The notes under the pieces: generated by a model
Databases searched by the model: none
Told to the model about the DNA's origin: nothing
Seen by the model: only the letters and a program-made list of their open reading frames with translations
Part shown: piece by piece, positions 34,875-42,362 of the stretch
How the letters are laid out: the number at the start of each line of letters is the position of its first letter
Position numbering within the stretch: the stretch's first letter is position 1
Source of the DNA: Paenibacillus phytohabitans
Lineage (GTDB): Bacteria > Bacillota > Bacilli > Paenibacillales > Paenibacillaceae
Direction of reading: 5' to 3'
Assembly (NCBI RefSeq): GCF_013141775.1
Contig: NZ_WHOB01000059.1
Location: forward strand, 310,001-374,000
Length of the DNA stretch: 64,000 bases
Position numbers and translations under genes: made by a program

Positions 34875-35789
34875 TTAAGGGATGTACATATAGCCGATTT
34901 CTTCAACAGACGGTCTGCTCTTTGGGGTAATACGGATGGTTTGCGACACCTTCTCGATGATCCCCTTATCCGCCAGATACTCCAGAATGTTCACAAGAAA
35001 GTGGCTGGCCAGCTTAAAATGCTTCGCAAGCAGCGTTACGGTTCTAATCTCCCCGTCTGCCAGGTAATCAAGGACAGGCACCTTCAGGAGATCGAGCTTC
35101 CCGTCAATAAACAGGCCAATTCCATCAATCGCCGCTCCGATTTCCGCTTCAGTTAGCCGGCGGGACATCGCCTCAGAATACAGAGGAGCCACTAGCTCAG
35201 GCTTCGTATCCAGAACTGTAAGGATAGACTCCCGGATCGGAGGTTTGCCCTGCGAGCAGACCTCCATCTTGGCAATCAGCTCCGCCGCCTTCAGCAGATA
35301 ATACTGCGCATAGAGCAGGTCTCCGCGCACCGTAAGCCACTTCCGGCTTTTATGGAACAGATCGATCAGCTCACAGGCATCTCGTAATAAAGACAGGGCT
35401 ATATCGTAGCTGCCCAGCAGCTTGAGCTCCTCGAAATACTCATGCAGACTGTCATCAGCCGTATACAGGATATGTCCTTTGGCCAAGTACGACTGCGGAA
35501 TAGAGCCTCCAACCATCCGTTCGAAACTTCTTTTAAACCTGCTTCTCTCATAGAGCTGAACATTAATCGTTATCCCGTCCTCGATGATGCAGTAGGAGTA
35601 CTGCTGGAGCGGCTGATCACGCACAATGACGTCCATATCGATATCGCTTTTCTCCCAGACCTGATCGTAAGCCAGACTTCCGCACAAGACGACCGCAATG
35701 ACATTCGGATCATCTTTCACCTTCTCTACAAACTCTTCAGTTGCCGCTAAATACCGGTTCTTCAGCTCTGCCTGGCTGCTAGCGTTCAT
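34875..35789 (-). CDS. Nucleotidyltransferase (MNT-type) with C-terminal winged helix
   Basis: The 304-residue protein carries the nucleotidyltransferase motif VVLCGSLAYDQVWEKSDIDMDVIV (G-S...D-x-D) at ~35-58. A helical middle region follows, and a C-terminal winged-helix-like segment (TVTLLAKHFKLASHFLVNILEYLADKGIIEKV). This layout is found in aminoglycoside-nucleotidyltransferase-like and MNT proteins. A third acidic residue is not obvious, so activity is uncertain. GGGAGG stands eight bases before the ATG. It is followed at once by the UvrA paralogue and is probably co-transcribed. Confidence 0.85.
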   Translation of the reverse strand: MNASSQAELKNRYLAATEEFVEKVKDDPNVIAVVLCGSLAYDQVWEKSDIDMDVIVRDQPLQQYSYCIIEDGITINVQLYERSRFKRSFERMVGGSIPQSYLAKGHILYTADDSLHEYFEELKLLGSYDIALSLLRDACELIDLFHKSRKWLTVRGDLLYAQYYLLKAAELIAKMEVCSQGKPPIRESILTVLDTKPELVAPLYSEAMSRRLTEAEIGAAIDGIGLFIDGKLDLLKVPVLDYLADGEIRTVTLLAKHFKLASHFLVNILEYLADKGIIEKVSQTIRITPKSRPSVEEIGYMYIP

Positions 35790-35919
35790 TAAGCCGACCT
35801 CCCCTTCCTTTTCCTTAATCCAATCAATATTGTTATGCTGCTCCTGGTCTCTGTGGTAAAATTATACTGTACGCCTCCTGGCAAAACAGGACAAAAATTG
35901 CTCGGATAAGGAACCTGCG

Positions 35920-36810
35920 ATGGATCATTATTTGCTCGAAACATTGAATACAACAACTGCATATATGGAAGAACATCTGCTGGAGCCGCTGTGCCTGGAT
36001 GATATCGCGGCAAGGGTGAATATCTCCAAATTCCACCTGCTGCGCATCTGGAAGGGAGCCACAGATACCGGGCTCATGGAGTATGTCCGCAGAAGACGGA
36101 TTGCGCTCTCCCTTGGCGACCTGCTTCACCACCAGAACAGCATTGATTTCATCTCAGCGAAATATTCCTTCGGCTCAGAACGGGCCTATAACCGGGTCTT
36201 CAAGGATGAATACCAGACCACACCAGCCAAGTGGCGCAGAAATCCCGCTCCGCTGAATATTCTGGACCGCTTTAATCCGGGCCTGCTCGGCCGTGCGGCG
36301 GAAGGGCTGGTATACTTCCGCTCCATGAGCGTCCTGCCGGCCTTCTCCATTGCCGGACATGCAATGAGCATTAACGGCCGGGAGAACGCCAGCTCTCTGG
36401 AAGCAACAGAGCGGGCTGTGCATTTCTTTTACCATGACCGCCCGAGAATTGAGAATCCGGTGCACAAGGATGTCTATGTCGGCTTCACCTCAGTTCCGGA
36501 GCCATTCGAAGGTTCAACCTTGTACCAGCCCTCCCTGCAGATCAGCACCAGCAGCATTATCCCTCCGGATATGCAGGTCCGGCATGTCAAGGCGCATAAA
36601 TACGGTGTGTTCACCTATATCGGCCTTCATCGTCCTGAGGATCTCTCGGCCTTGACTCTGCAGGAGGTCTGGAAATATATTTTTGAGACCTGGATGCCCG
36701 CTATGCAGATTGATATCCCTGAACGTTTCAGCTTTGAAAGGGTTAACTACGCCAAGTGCAGCAAGCATTACTGTGAGTGCGATTTGTATTTTCCAGTTTC
36801 GGCGTTATGA
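35920..36810 (+). CDS. AraC-family regulator with GyrI-like effector domain
   Basis: An N-terminal pair of helix-turn-helix motifs (~15-105: LDDIAARVNISKFHLLRIWK and SIDFISAKYSFGSERAYNRVFKDEYQTTPAKWRR) is followed by a GyrI/SOUL-like effector-binding domain (~125-295) with the late EVWKYIFETWMPAMQID and KHYCECDLYFPV segments. This N-HTH/C-effector layout matches Rob/SoxS-like multidrug-sensing regulators. AAGGA lies upstream of the ATG. It is divergent from the nucleotidyltransferase-uvrA pair and may regulate it. Confidence 0.9.
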   Translation: MDHYLLETLNTTTAYMEEHLLEPLCLDDIAARVNISKFHLLRIWKGATDTGLMEYVRRRRIALSLGDLLHHQNSIDFISAKYSFGSERAYNRVFKDEYQTTPAKWRRNPAPLNILDRFNPGLLGRAAEGLVYFRSMSVLPAFSIAGHAMSINGRENASSLEATERAVHFFYHDRPRIENPVHKDVYVGFTSVPEPFEGSTLYQPSLQISTSSIIPPDMQVRHVKAHKYGVFTYIGLHRPEDLSALTLQEVWKYIFETWMPAMQIDIPERFSFERVNYAKCSKHYCECDLYFPVSAL

Positions 36811-36820
36811 TTTGTCAGAT

Positions 36821-36858
36821 AAAAAACGCCGGACACGAGGACTGTCCGGCGGTTTTTT
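36821..36858. terminator. Bidirectional terminator between AraC and MerR genes
   Basis: AAAAAACGCCGGACA and TGTCCGGCGGTTTTTT form an almost perfect stem with A/T tails on both sides. Confidence 0.9.
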
Positions 36859-36899
36859 ACAATTATGCATTTCTATGGTTATCGGGTGTTATCCTACGT

Positions 36900-37553
36900 T
36901 TAAGCCTGCGCTGCAAAATCCTCTGCCGATATCTGATGTCCGTGCTCCTTCAGGAACTCCAGATGCCTCCCGATCAGCGCCGCAACCGCCACATCATTGT
37001 GCTTCCGGCCTGTCCGCAAGCCATCTGCCATTGATGTCATAAATGCAGCACCTTCTAATGCTATTTCATTCATATGTTGCGGCTCTACAGGAGCTGAATC
37101 CAGCAGTTCATAATCATAAGTTTCTTTCAGATACTCATTCTGTTCCTGCAAGGCTGCTTTCCAATCCTCTTCTCGCTCGAAACCTTTAAACAGTTCCTTA
37201 TCCTCCATTGGTTCTCCTCTTTCCCGGCTCGTTTTGGTCTTGTGCAGCGTTTCGATAATCCGTTCAAGCCTCTGCTTGCGTTGTTGAATCCGTTTTTCCT
37301 GCTCCTCCAGAATGGTTGAACGGTCCGGATTGCCCTGAAGCAGCTCCTTAATTTGTTCCAAAGTGAAATCCAGTTCTCTGTACAATAGAATTTGCTGCAG
37401 ACGTTCCAGTGCTTCCGTTCCGTATAGACGATAGCCGGCACCGCTGATTTCAGTCGGGATAAGCAGACCTATTCTGTGATAGTGATGCAGCAGTTTGACG
37501 GTTACCTTCGATAATTCAGCTACTTCCTTTACGGTGTACAACAGCTGAGTCAC
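36900..37553 (-). CDS. MerR-family regulator with shortened TipAS-like domain
   Basis: A MerR helix-turn-helix (TVKEVAELSKVTVKLLHHYHRIGLL, ~6-72) is followed by a coiled linker and a TipAS/albicidin-binding-like domain. The 217-residue protein ends at GHQISAEDFAAQA, where homologues usually continue for some 35 more residues (a TRFFL..DDFHR-type end). The drug-binding domain thus seems cut short. Two of the three frames downstream hit stops at once. GTG 37553 lies almost on the ribosome site, so a TTG at 37541 may be the true start. No target gene is obvious. Confidence 0.85.
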   Translation of the reverse strand: MTQLLYTVKEVAELSKVTVKLLHHYHRIGLLIPTEISGAGYRLYGTEALERLQQILLYRELDFTLEQIKELLQGNPDRSTILEEQEKRIQQRKQRLERIIETLHKTKTSRERGEPMEDKELFKGFEREEDWKAALQEQNEYLKETYDYELLDSAPVEPQHMNEIALEGAAFMTSMADGLRTGRKHNDVAVAALIGRHLEFLKEHGHQISAEDFAAQA

Positions 37554-37616
37554 GCTCCTTTCAAGCTTCAGTGTATTGCCTCCCCTTAGAGGAGAGTCAA
37601 CACTTTCATCACATTT

Positions 37617-38537
37617 TCACCCCCGTTCTTTCTCCCAGATGGTCATCTCTGCCTCCAGCGCAAAGCCAATCCTCCGGTAAAAAGGCTGCATAGGCCCCGT
37701 ATACGCTTTGACCATGCCCAGCGTCCGCAGACGGTTCAGGCCTTCATATATCACGGCTCTGCCCAGCCCCTGTCTTCTGTAATTCACATGTGTTCCAACC
37801 GGCTCGAGCATGCCAATCCTATTCGCTTCATCCACAAAAATATTGCAGAAGGCCACGACCTCTCCCGCAGCGTTCACCAGCGACAGATCCAGCCCGGGGC
37901 GGTACCCCGGTGCTTCACGAAGTCCGCCATAATGCTGCAGCGTCTGCTCCGCTTTCTTCGTGCCTGCATAGTCAAAAGCCATAATATGCCCCTGCGCCTT
38001 CGCACGGTCACTGACTTCATCCCCGCAGCAAAGGGTGAAGCCATGGGGAAGGTCTGCCCGGAATTCCTGATCCAGCGCGACCGAAATGATATTATCACTT
38101 TCATTGCGCAGCAGCTTATATCCCCGGCTGCGCGCCATCGCTTCCAGCGCGGGCATGAATTTTGGAATGGCCAGCTTAGGGCTGTCCGGACTGGAACTCT
38201 TTTCTATGAAACCGAACATTTCGCTCAGCAACTCCTCCTGCGGCTCCAGCGTATCCAGCTGAAAATAGTAGTCTCCGTCACGGCAGACAACGGCGGCCAG
38301 CTCACCCGCCTCATCTTCCCACAGTCCTATATGCTGCTCCCAGCCGCGCAACATGCCCGCTCTCTTGTGAATAAAGAATATTTCAAACTCCCAGCGGGCA
38401 ATGGACCAGCTGTTCAGCCGTTTCAGCCTGGAGTAGACACGGGAAATATACTCCCGCACCTTCATCCTATCTTGCGGAGTATAGGCTCTATATTCTGCTC
38501 TACCTGCTCTATCTGTTCTCCCTGTTCTCTTAGTCAT
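37617..38537 (-). CDS. GNAT family N-acetyltransferase, 306 residues
   Basis: The C-terminal half is a GNAT domain: FCNIFVDEANRIGMLEPVGTHVNYRRQGLGRAVIYEGLNRL (R-R-Q-G-L-G acetyl-CoA loop), then PFYRRIGF. The N-terminal half is a degenerate GNAT-like region, so this may be a tandem GNAT. ATG 38537 has GGAGG five bases upstream; ATG 38561 is an alternative. The first codons hold a short Arg/Thr/Gly-rich stretch. It lies downstream of the CD3324-family gene, beyond a strong hairpin, so it probably has its own promoter. Confidence 0.88.
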   Translation of the reverse strand: MTKRTGRTDRAGRAEYRAYTPQDRMKVREYISRVYSRLKRLNSWSIARWEFEIFFIHKRAGMLRGWEQHIGLWEDEAGELAAVVCRDGDYYFQLDTLEPQEELLSEMFGFIEKSSSPDSPKLAIPKFMPALEAMARSRGYKLLRNESDNIISVALDQEFRADLPHGFTLCCGDEVSDRAKAQGHIMAFDYAGTKKAEQTLQHYGGLREAPGYRPGLDLSLVNAAGEVVAFCNIFVDEANRIGMLEPVGTHVNYRRQGLGRAVIYEGLNRLRTLGMVKAYTGPMQPFYRRIGFALEAEMTIWEKERG

Positions 38538-38630
38538 TTCATCCTCCAGAGGCTCTGTCATGCCTTCATTCTACGGAACAGGCAGAGGACATTATATACC
38601 AAGCTCTTCTAGAATTGTTTTATCTCACAG

Positions 38631-38663
38631 CAAGAACCCGCAGATCAGCTCTGCGGGTTCTTG
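38631..38663 (-). terminator. Strong hairpin overlapping the end of the CD3324-family gene
   Basis: The perfect 13-bp arms CAAGAACCCGCAG and CTGCGGGTTCTTG include the last codons and stop of the gene. TTCTTGC follows on the minus strand. It isolates the gene from the downstream GNAT. Confidence 0.7.
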
Positions 38664-38920
38664 GAATATACGATTTTTCGGATGCTGTCTATGGATAATC
38701 CATATTGCTCACACAACTGGCTCATGTCCGCGCCTTCACGGAAGCAATTGCGTATCTCCCCGTTCCGGATCTTATAGTAACCGGCAGCACCGGAGCTTTC
38801 GCCCCATTTTCTGCGGCTGCTCGGACGGGTGGGGATATACAAGGCTTCCCCATGAATATATTGCTGAATTTCCTTCAGCAGGTGGTCTGGCAATAACGTT
38901 GCTGCATTTACACATTTCAT
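38645..38920 (-). CDS. CD3324-family (Mor-like helix-turn-helix) small protein
   Basis: The 91-residue protein resembles the CD3324 family: MKCVNAATLLPDHLLKEIQQYIHGEALYIP, a WGE motif in RRKWGES, and a C-terminal helix-turn-helix (EIRNCFREGADMSQLCEQYGLSIDSIRKIVY) akin to Mor activators. ATG 38920 is preferred; GGAG lies ten bases upstream. The right end of the TnpB element lies immediately upstream, so its native promoter has probably been displaced and expression may depend on read-through from the element. Confidence 0.85.
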   Translation of the reverse strand: MKCVNAATLLPDHLLKEIQQYIHGEALYIPTRPSSRRKWGESSGAAGYYKIRNGEIRNCFREGADMSQLCEQYGLSIDSIRKIVYSKNPQS

Positions 38921-38934
38921 CTTTGGCCCGCTCC

Positions 38935-39040
38935 GTGAACTACACACCACCTATTAGGTGGTTGCTTCTTGGTCAATAGAGCTAACGCTCCAAGTTTACC
39001 CAAGCTTACTGGCTCGTTCCTAGCCCATAGTGCCATTTAC
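38935..39040 (-). ncRNA. Candidate omega-RNA scaffold at the right end of the TnpB element
   Basis: TnpB nucleases use a guide RNA made from the tnpB 3' end and right end of the element. Here the ~100 bases after the stop run through a structured stretch and the 8-bp hairpin to the presumed edge at 38935. The next host bases would be the guide and fall on the ribosome site and start codon of the CD3324-family gene. The scaffold boundary was not measured. Confidence 0.5.
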
Positions 39041-40140
39041 ATGGCTAGTTTCAAAAGATTGGAAGCCGCATTGCGATCTCGATCGTGCTCCGTATGGCAC
39101 TCTGGACAAGACCATTCCCGTACAGCCAAATTCTTGACTTCTGCATTTTTGTAGCCACAACAGGAACAGAGTTGACTGCTTGCATAGTTTGGAGGAGCAA
39201 TGATCAATTGTCTATCATACCATTTCGCTTTGTAGGTCAGCAGTTCTCGGAATAACCTCCAGGAGACTTCGGATATGGCCTTCGCTAATTTATGATTTTG
39301 CAGCATGTTCTTTACACGCAAGTCCTCCATTACAATCACTTGGTTTTCGTGGATCATTCGGGTGGACGTTTTGTGCAAGAAGTCTTTCCGCTGGTTTGCT
39401 ATTTTTTCATGCAGCTTCGCCAATCTGAGTTTGGCTTTGAATCGGTTGTGGCTTCCCTTTTTCTTTCGGGATACGTTTTTATTCAGCATTTTTAATCGTT
39501 GTTCCGATTTCCGCAGATGTTTCGGATTCGCAATTACTTCACCCTCCGAGGTCACCGCAAAGCTTTTCAGTCCTAAATCGACGCCAATTTTCTTGGCAGC
39601 TAAAGGTAATGGCGTGCTTTCTGTTTCAACTCGGATGGACGCAAAGTATTTGCCGGACGGTGTTTTAGAGATAGTACAGGATTTGACCCGTCCTGAGAAG
39701 GGGCGGTGTATCTGGATTCGGATTCTGCTCTTTAGCTTGGGGATTTTGAGCATCCCATCTTCAATTGCTATCGTTCCTTTTTGATTGTTTGTTGTAAAGC
39801 GGTCTGTATGTGTTTTCTTGCTTTTGAATCGGGGGAAGCCCATAGTATTCTTCTGAAAAAATTGTTTGTACGCTTGGTCCAGATGGAGCTGGGCATTGGT
39901 CAGGGCCAGGCTGTCGATTTCTCGGAGCCACGGGAAATCTTTCTTGTAACCCGCAGGTTTTGTATGGAGCATCGTTGCTGTGATTTGGTAATGTTTAATC
40001 TTATCCGATAACATTTTATTGTAGATAAAACGGACGGCACCGAATACGTTAGCGAAATAGTGCTGCTGCTCACGGTTAGGATAGATACGGTATTTATATG
40101 CTTTATAGATAAGCACACGATGCACCTCATTTCCAAACAT
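39037..40140 (-). CDS. tnpB: RNA-guided endonuclease TnpB
   Basis: The 367-residue protein is full length. It has an N-terminal HTH/OrfB-type start (IYKAYKYRIYPNREQQHYF), a RuvC domain with Asp188 (KKIGVDLGLKSFAV), Glu272 (VIVMEDLRVKNML) and the third acidic site in EHDRDRNAASNL (Asp353/355). The zinc ribbon CSCCGYKN...CPEC has Cys325, 328, 345 and 348. All catalytic residues are present, so it appears to be an active nuclease and not an inactive TldR-like derivative. GTG 40116 behind GAGGTG is an alternative start. Confidence 0.95.
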   Translation of the reverse strand: MFGNEVHRVLIYKAYKYRIYPNREQQHYFANVFGAVRFIYNKMLSDKIKHYQITATMLHTKPAGYKKDFPWLREIDSLALTNAQLHLDQAYKQFFQKNTMGFPRFKSKKTHTDRFTTNNQKGTIAIEDGMLKIPKLKSRIRIQIHRPFSGRVKSCTISKTPSGKYFASIRVETESTPLPLAAKKIGVDLGLKSFAVTSEGEVIANPKHLRKSEQRLKMLNKNVSRKKKGSHNRFKAKLRLAKLHEKIANQRKDFLHKTSTRMIHENQVIVMEDLRVKNMLQNHKLAKAISEVSWRLFRELLTYKAKWYDRQLIIAPPNYASSQLCSCCGYKNAEVKNLAVREWSCPECHTEHDRDRNAASNLLKLAM

Positions 40141-40352
40141 TCACAAAACAATTATAGCACGTACGTTCTTATAATAGGATACTTTTTTCCATATACGAAG
40201 AAAGATAGTAGTCATTCATCCCGCCACTTTAGAAGTCGGGGAATTCTGACAACCTAAAATTCTAAAATAATACCATCCGTAACACAACGTGGAAGTTTCA
40301 CTGTCCTTTCGCCTTGAGAAATTAAATATAATTAAACTTTACTGTCTAAAAG

Positions 40353-40382
40353 TTGGTTTTTTGCGGGAGTCGATTATATAAT
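40353..40382 (+). promoter_or_regulatory. Vegetative promoter for the M3 peptidase
   Basis: TTGGTT (40353-40358) and TATAAT (40377-40382) are 18 bases apart, 38 bp upstream of ATG 40420. Confidence 0.6.
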
Positions 40383-40419
40383 GGGGTTTATATGGTAAAG
40401 AAAGGGTGCTGATAATCCA

Positions 40420-42111
40420 ATGAAATTCTCAGAATACCGTTATGAACGTCCGGATGTGGAGCAATTTAAGACCGATTTCACAACCTTACTGAAAGGCTTG
40501 GAGAATGGCAGTCTGGAGGAGCAGAAGGCTGCGGTTGCAGCTATGAATGAGCTCCGCAGCAAATTTGGTACGATGGAGACCCTGGTCAGCGTCCGCCACT
40601 CGATTAACACCGAGGATGAGTTCTACAAGGCTGAACAGGATTACATGGACGAGATCGGTCCGGTGGTCCAGGAGTACATAACGGATTATTACAGAGCACT
40701 TGTAAATTCCAGGTACAGAGCCGAATTTGAACAGGAATGGGGAACGCAGCTGCTAAGCTTGGCCGAAATTTCCCTGCGTACCTTCAGCCCTGAAGTTATC
40801 GGAGACTTACAGCTTGAGAACAAGCTGTCCTCCGAATACGCCCAATTGATCGCCTCAGCCAAAATTAGATTTGACGGTGAAGAGCGTACCCTGGCCCAGC
40901 TGATCCCTTATGATTCATCGACGGACCGTTCTGTGCGCCAGGGAGCTTTTGAAGCCAGATATGCCTTCATGTCAGAGCATGAGCCGGAGCTCGACCGGAT
41001 TTATGATGAGCTCGTCAAGGTACGGGCCAACATAGCTGCCAAGCTTGGATACAGCAGCTTTGTGGAGCTGGGGTATGAACGGATGATGCGTACGGATTAC
41101 AATGCCGGGATGGTTGCTAATTTCCGCAAGCAGGTGCTTGAGAAGATCGTTCCTCTTGCAACGAAGCTGAAGCAGCGCCAGAAGGAGCGTCTGGGTCTGG
41201 ATGAATTGAAATTTTACGATGAGGGCATTAGCTTCAATTCCGGGAATGCTACACCCAAGGGCGATCCTGACTGGATTGTGGCTAACGGTGCGAAGATGTA
41301 CAAGGAGCTGTCGCCGGAAACCGATGAGTTCTTCACCTTCATGCTGGACAATGGGCTGATGGATCTGGTCAGCAAGAAGGGCAAGCAATTCGGCGGTTAC
41401 TGTACCTATTTCAGCGACTATCAGGCACCGTTTATTTTCTCCAACTTCAACGGAACCTCAGCGGATATTGATGTGCTGACCCATGAAGTGGGGCACGCCT
41501 TCCAGGTGTATTCCAGCCGCAACTCCGGTGTTCCGGAATATGCTTTCCCGACCTTTGAAGCCGCAGAAATCCACTCGATGAGTATGGAATTCTTCGCTTG
41601 GCCGTGGATGGACCAGTTCTTCGAACAGGATGCGGACAAATACCGCTTCAACCACCTGGCAGAGAGTCTGTTGTTTATTCCTTATGGTGTCTCTGTCGAT
41701 GAGTTCCAGCATTTTGTCTATGAGCACCCGGAGGCGACTCCGGCTGAACGTAAGCAGGCCTGGCGGGAAATCGAGCAGAAATATCTGCCCCACCGTGATT
41801 ATTACGGCAACGTCTATCTGGAGCAGGGCGGCTTCTGGCAAAAGCAGGCGCATATCTACCGTTCCCCGTTCTACTATATTGACTATACGCTGGCCCAGCT
41901 CTGCGCCTTCCAGTTCTGGAAACGCTCGAATGAGGATTTCAAATCCGCATGGTCGGATTATCTGCGCCTCTGCAAGGCTGGAGGAAGCCAGTCCTTCACG
42001 AAGCTGGTAGAGCTTGCCGGACTAATCTCACCGTTCGAGGACGGCTGCGTCAGCTCCGTCATCGGGGATATTGAGAGCTGGCTGAACAGCATTGATGATA
42101 AGACGCTGTAA
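40420..42111 (+). CDS. M3 family oligoendopeptidase
   Basis: The 563-residue zinc peptidase has the motif HEVGH (His355, Glu356, His359), and the third zinc ligand Glu lies ~25 residues on in FEAAEIHSMSMEFF. The N-terminal helical domain and the closing YIDYTLAQLCAFQFWKRS match PepF-type oligopeptidases, which cleave short peptides inside the cell. Its own promoter (40353-40382) and terminator (42173-42209) make it monocistronic. It begins just beyond the left edge of the TnpB element. Confidence 0.93.
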   Translation: MKFSEYRYERPDVEQFKTDFTTLLKGLENGSLEEQKAAVAAMNELRSKFGTMETLVSVRHSINTEDEFYKAEQDYMDEIGPVVQEYITDYYRALVNSRYRAEFEQEWGTQLLSLAEISLRTFSPEVIGDLQLENKLSSEYAQLIASAKIRFDGEERTLAQLIPYDSSTDRSVRQGAFEARYAFMSEHEPELDRIYDELVKVRANIAAKLGYSSFVELGYERMMRTDYNAGMVANFRKQVLEKIVPLATKLKQRQKERLGLDELKFYDEGISFNSGNATPKGDPDWIVANGAKMYKELSPETDEFFTFMLDNGLMDLVSKKGKQFGGYCTYFSDYQAPFIFSNFNGTSADIDVLTHEVGHAFQVYSSRNSGVPEYAFPTFEAAEIHSMSMEFFAWPWMDQFFEQDADKYRFNHLAESLLFIPYGVSVDEFQHFVYEHPEATPAERKQAWREIEQKYLPHRDYYGNVYLEQGGFWQKQAHIYRSPFYYIDYTLAQLCAFQFWKRSNEDFKSAWSDYLRLCKAGGSQSFTKLVELAGLISPFEDGCVSSVIGDIESWLNSIDDKTL

Positions 42112-42172
42112 GCAGGGAATCTCCTATGGCAACAAAGCCACTGAACAATTAACTTAAATAAAAGATACTAAT

Positions 42173-42209
42173 AACGAGCCTCTGGAATCACTTCCAAGGC
42201 TCGTTTTGC
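42173..42209 (+). terminator. Terminator of the M3 peptidase gene
   Basis: ACGAGCC and GGCTCGT arms with an inner TGGAA/TTCCA pair, followed by TTTTGC. Confidence 0.8.
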
Positions 42210-42362
42210 ATTCCGGGAAGATGTGCTCCCCCATTTTTCAGTTTTTTAGAATAGGATGGTTTATCAAGTGGCTCCGTTATCGGGTGTGGTTTGCTTACTT
42301 CACTGAAGATGTTATGCTTACTCTCAAAAGTCCTTAAGGACAGGGGGAAGGCGAGGCTGCGT

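Larger units (their letters stand above)
38935..40255 (-). mobile_element. IS200/IS605-type element carrying only tnpB
   Basis: The element contains tnpB without tnpA. The right-end hairpin is ACCACCTA-T-TAGGTGGT (38946-38962), followed on the element strand by TGTGTAGTTCAC, taken as the edge near 38935. At the other end an imperfect hairpin CCCCGACTT...AAGTGGCGGG lies at about 40218-40242. The outer limit near 40255 is a guess. No target duplication is expected. Mobilisation would need a TnpA from another copy. Confidence 0.75.
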
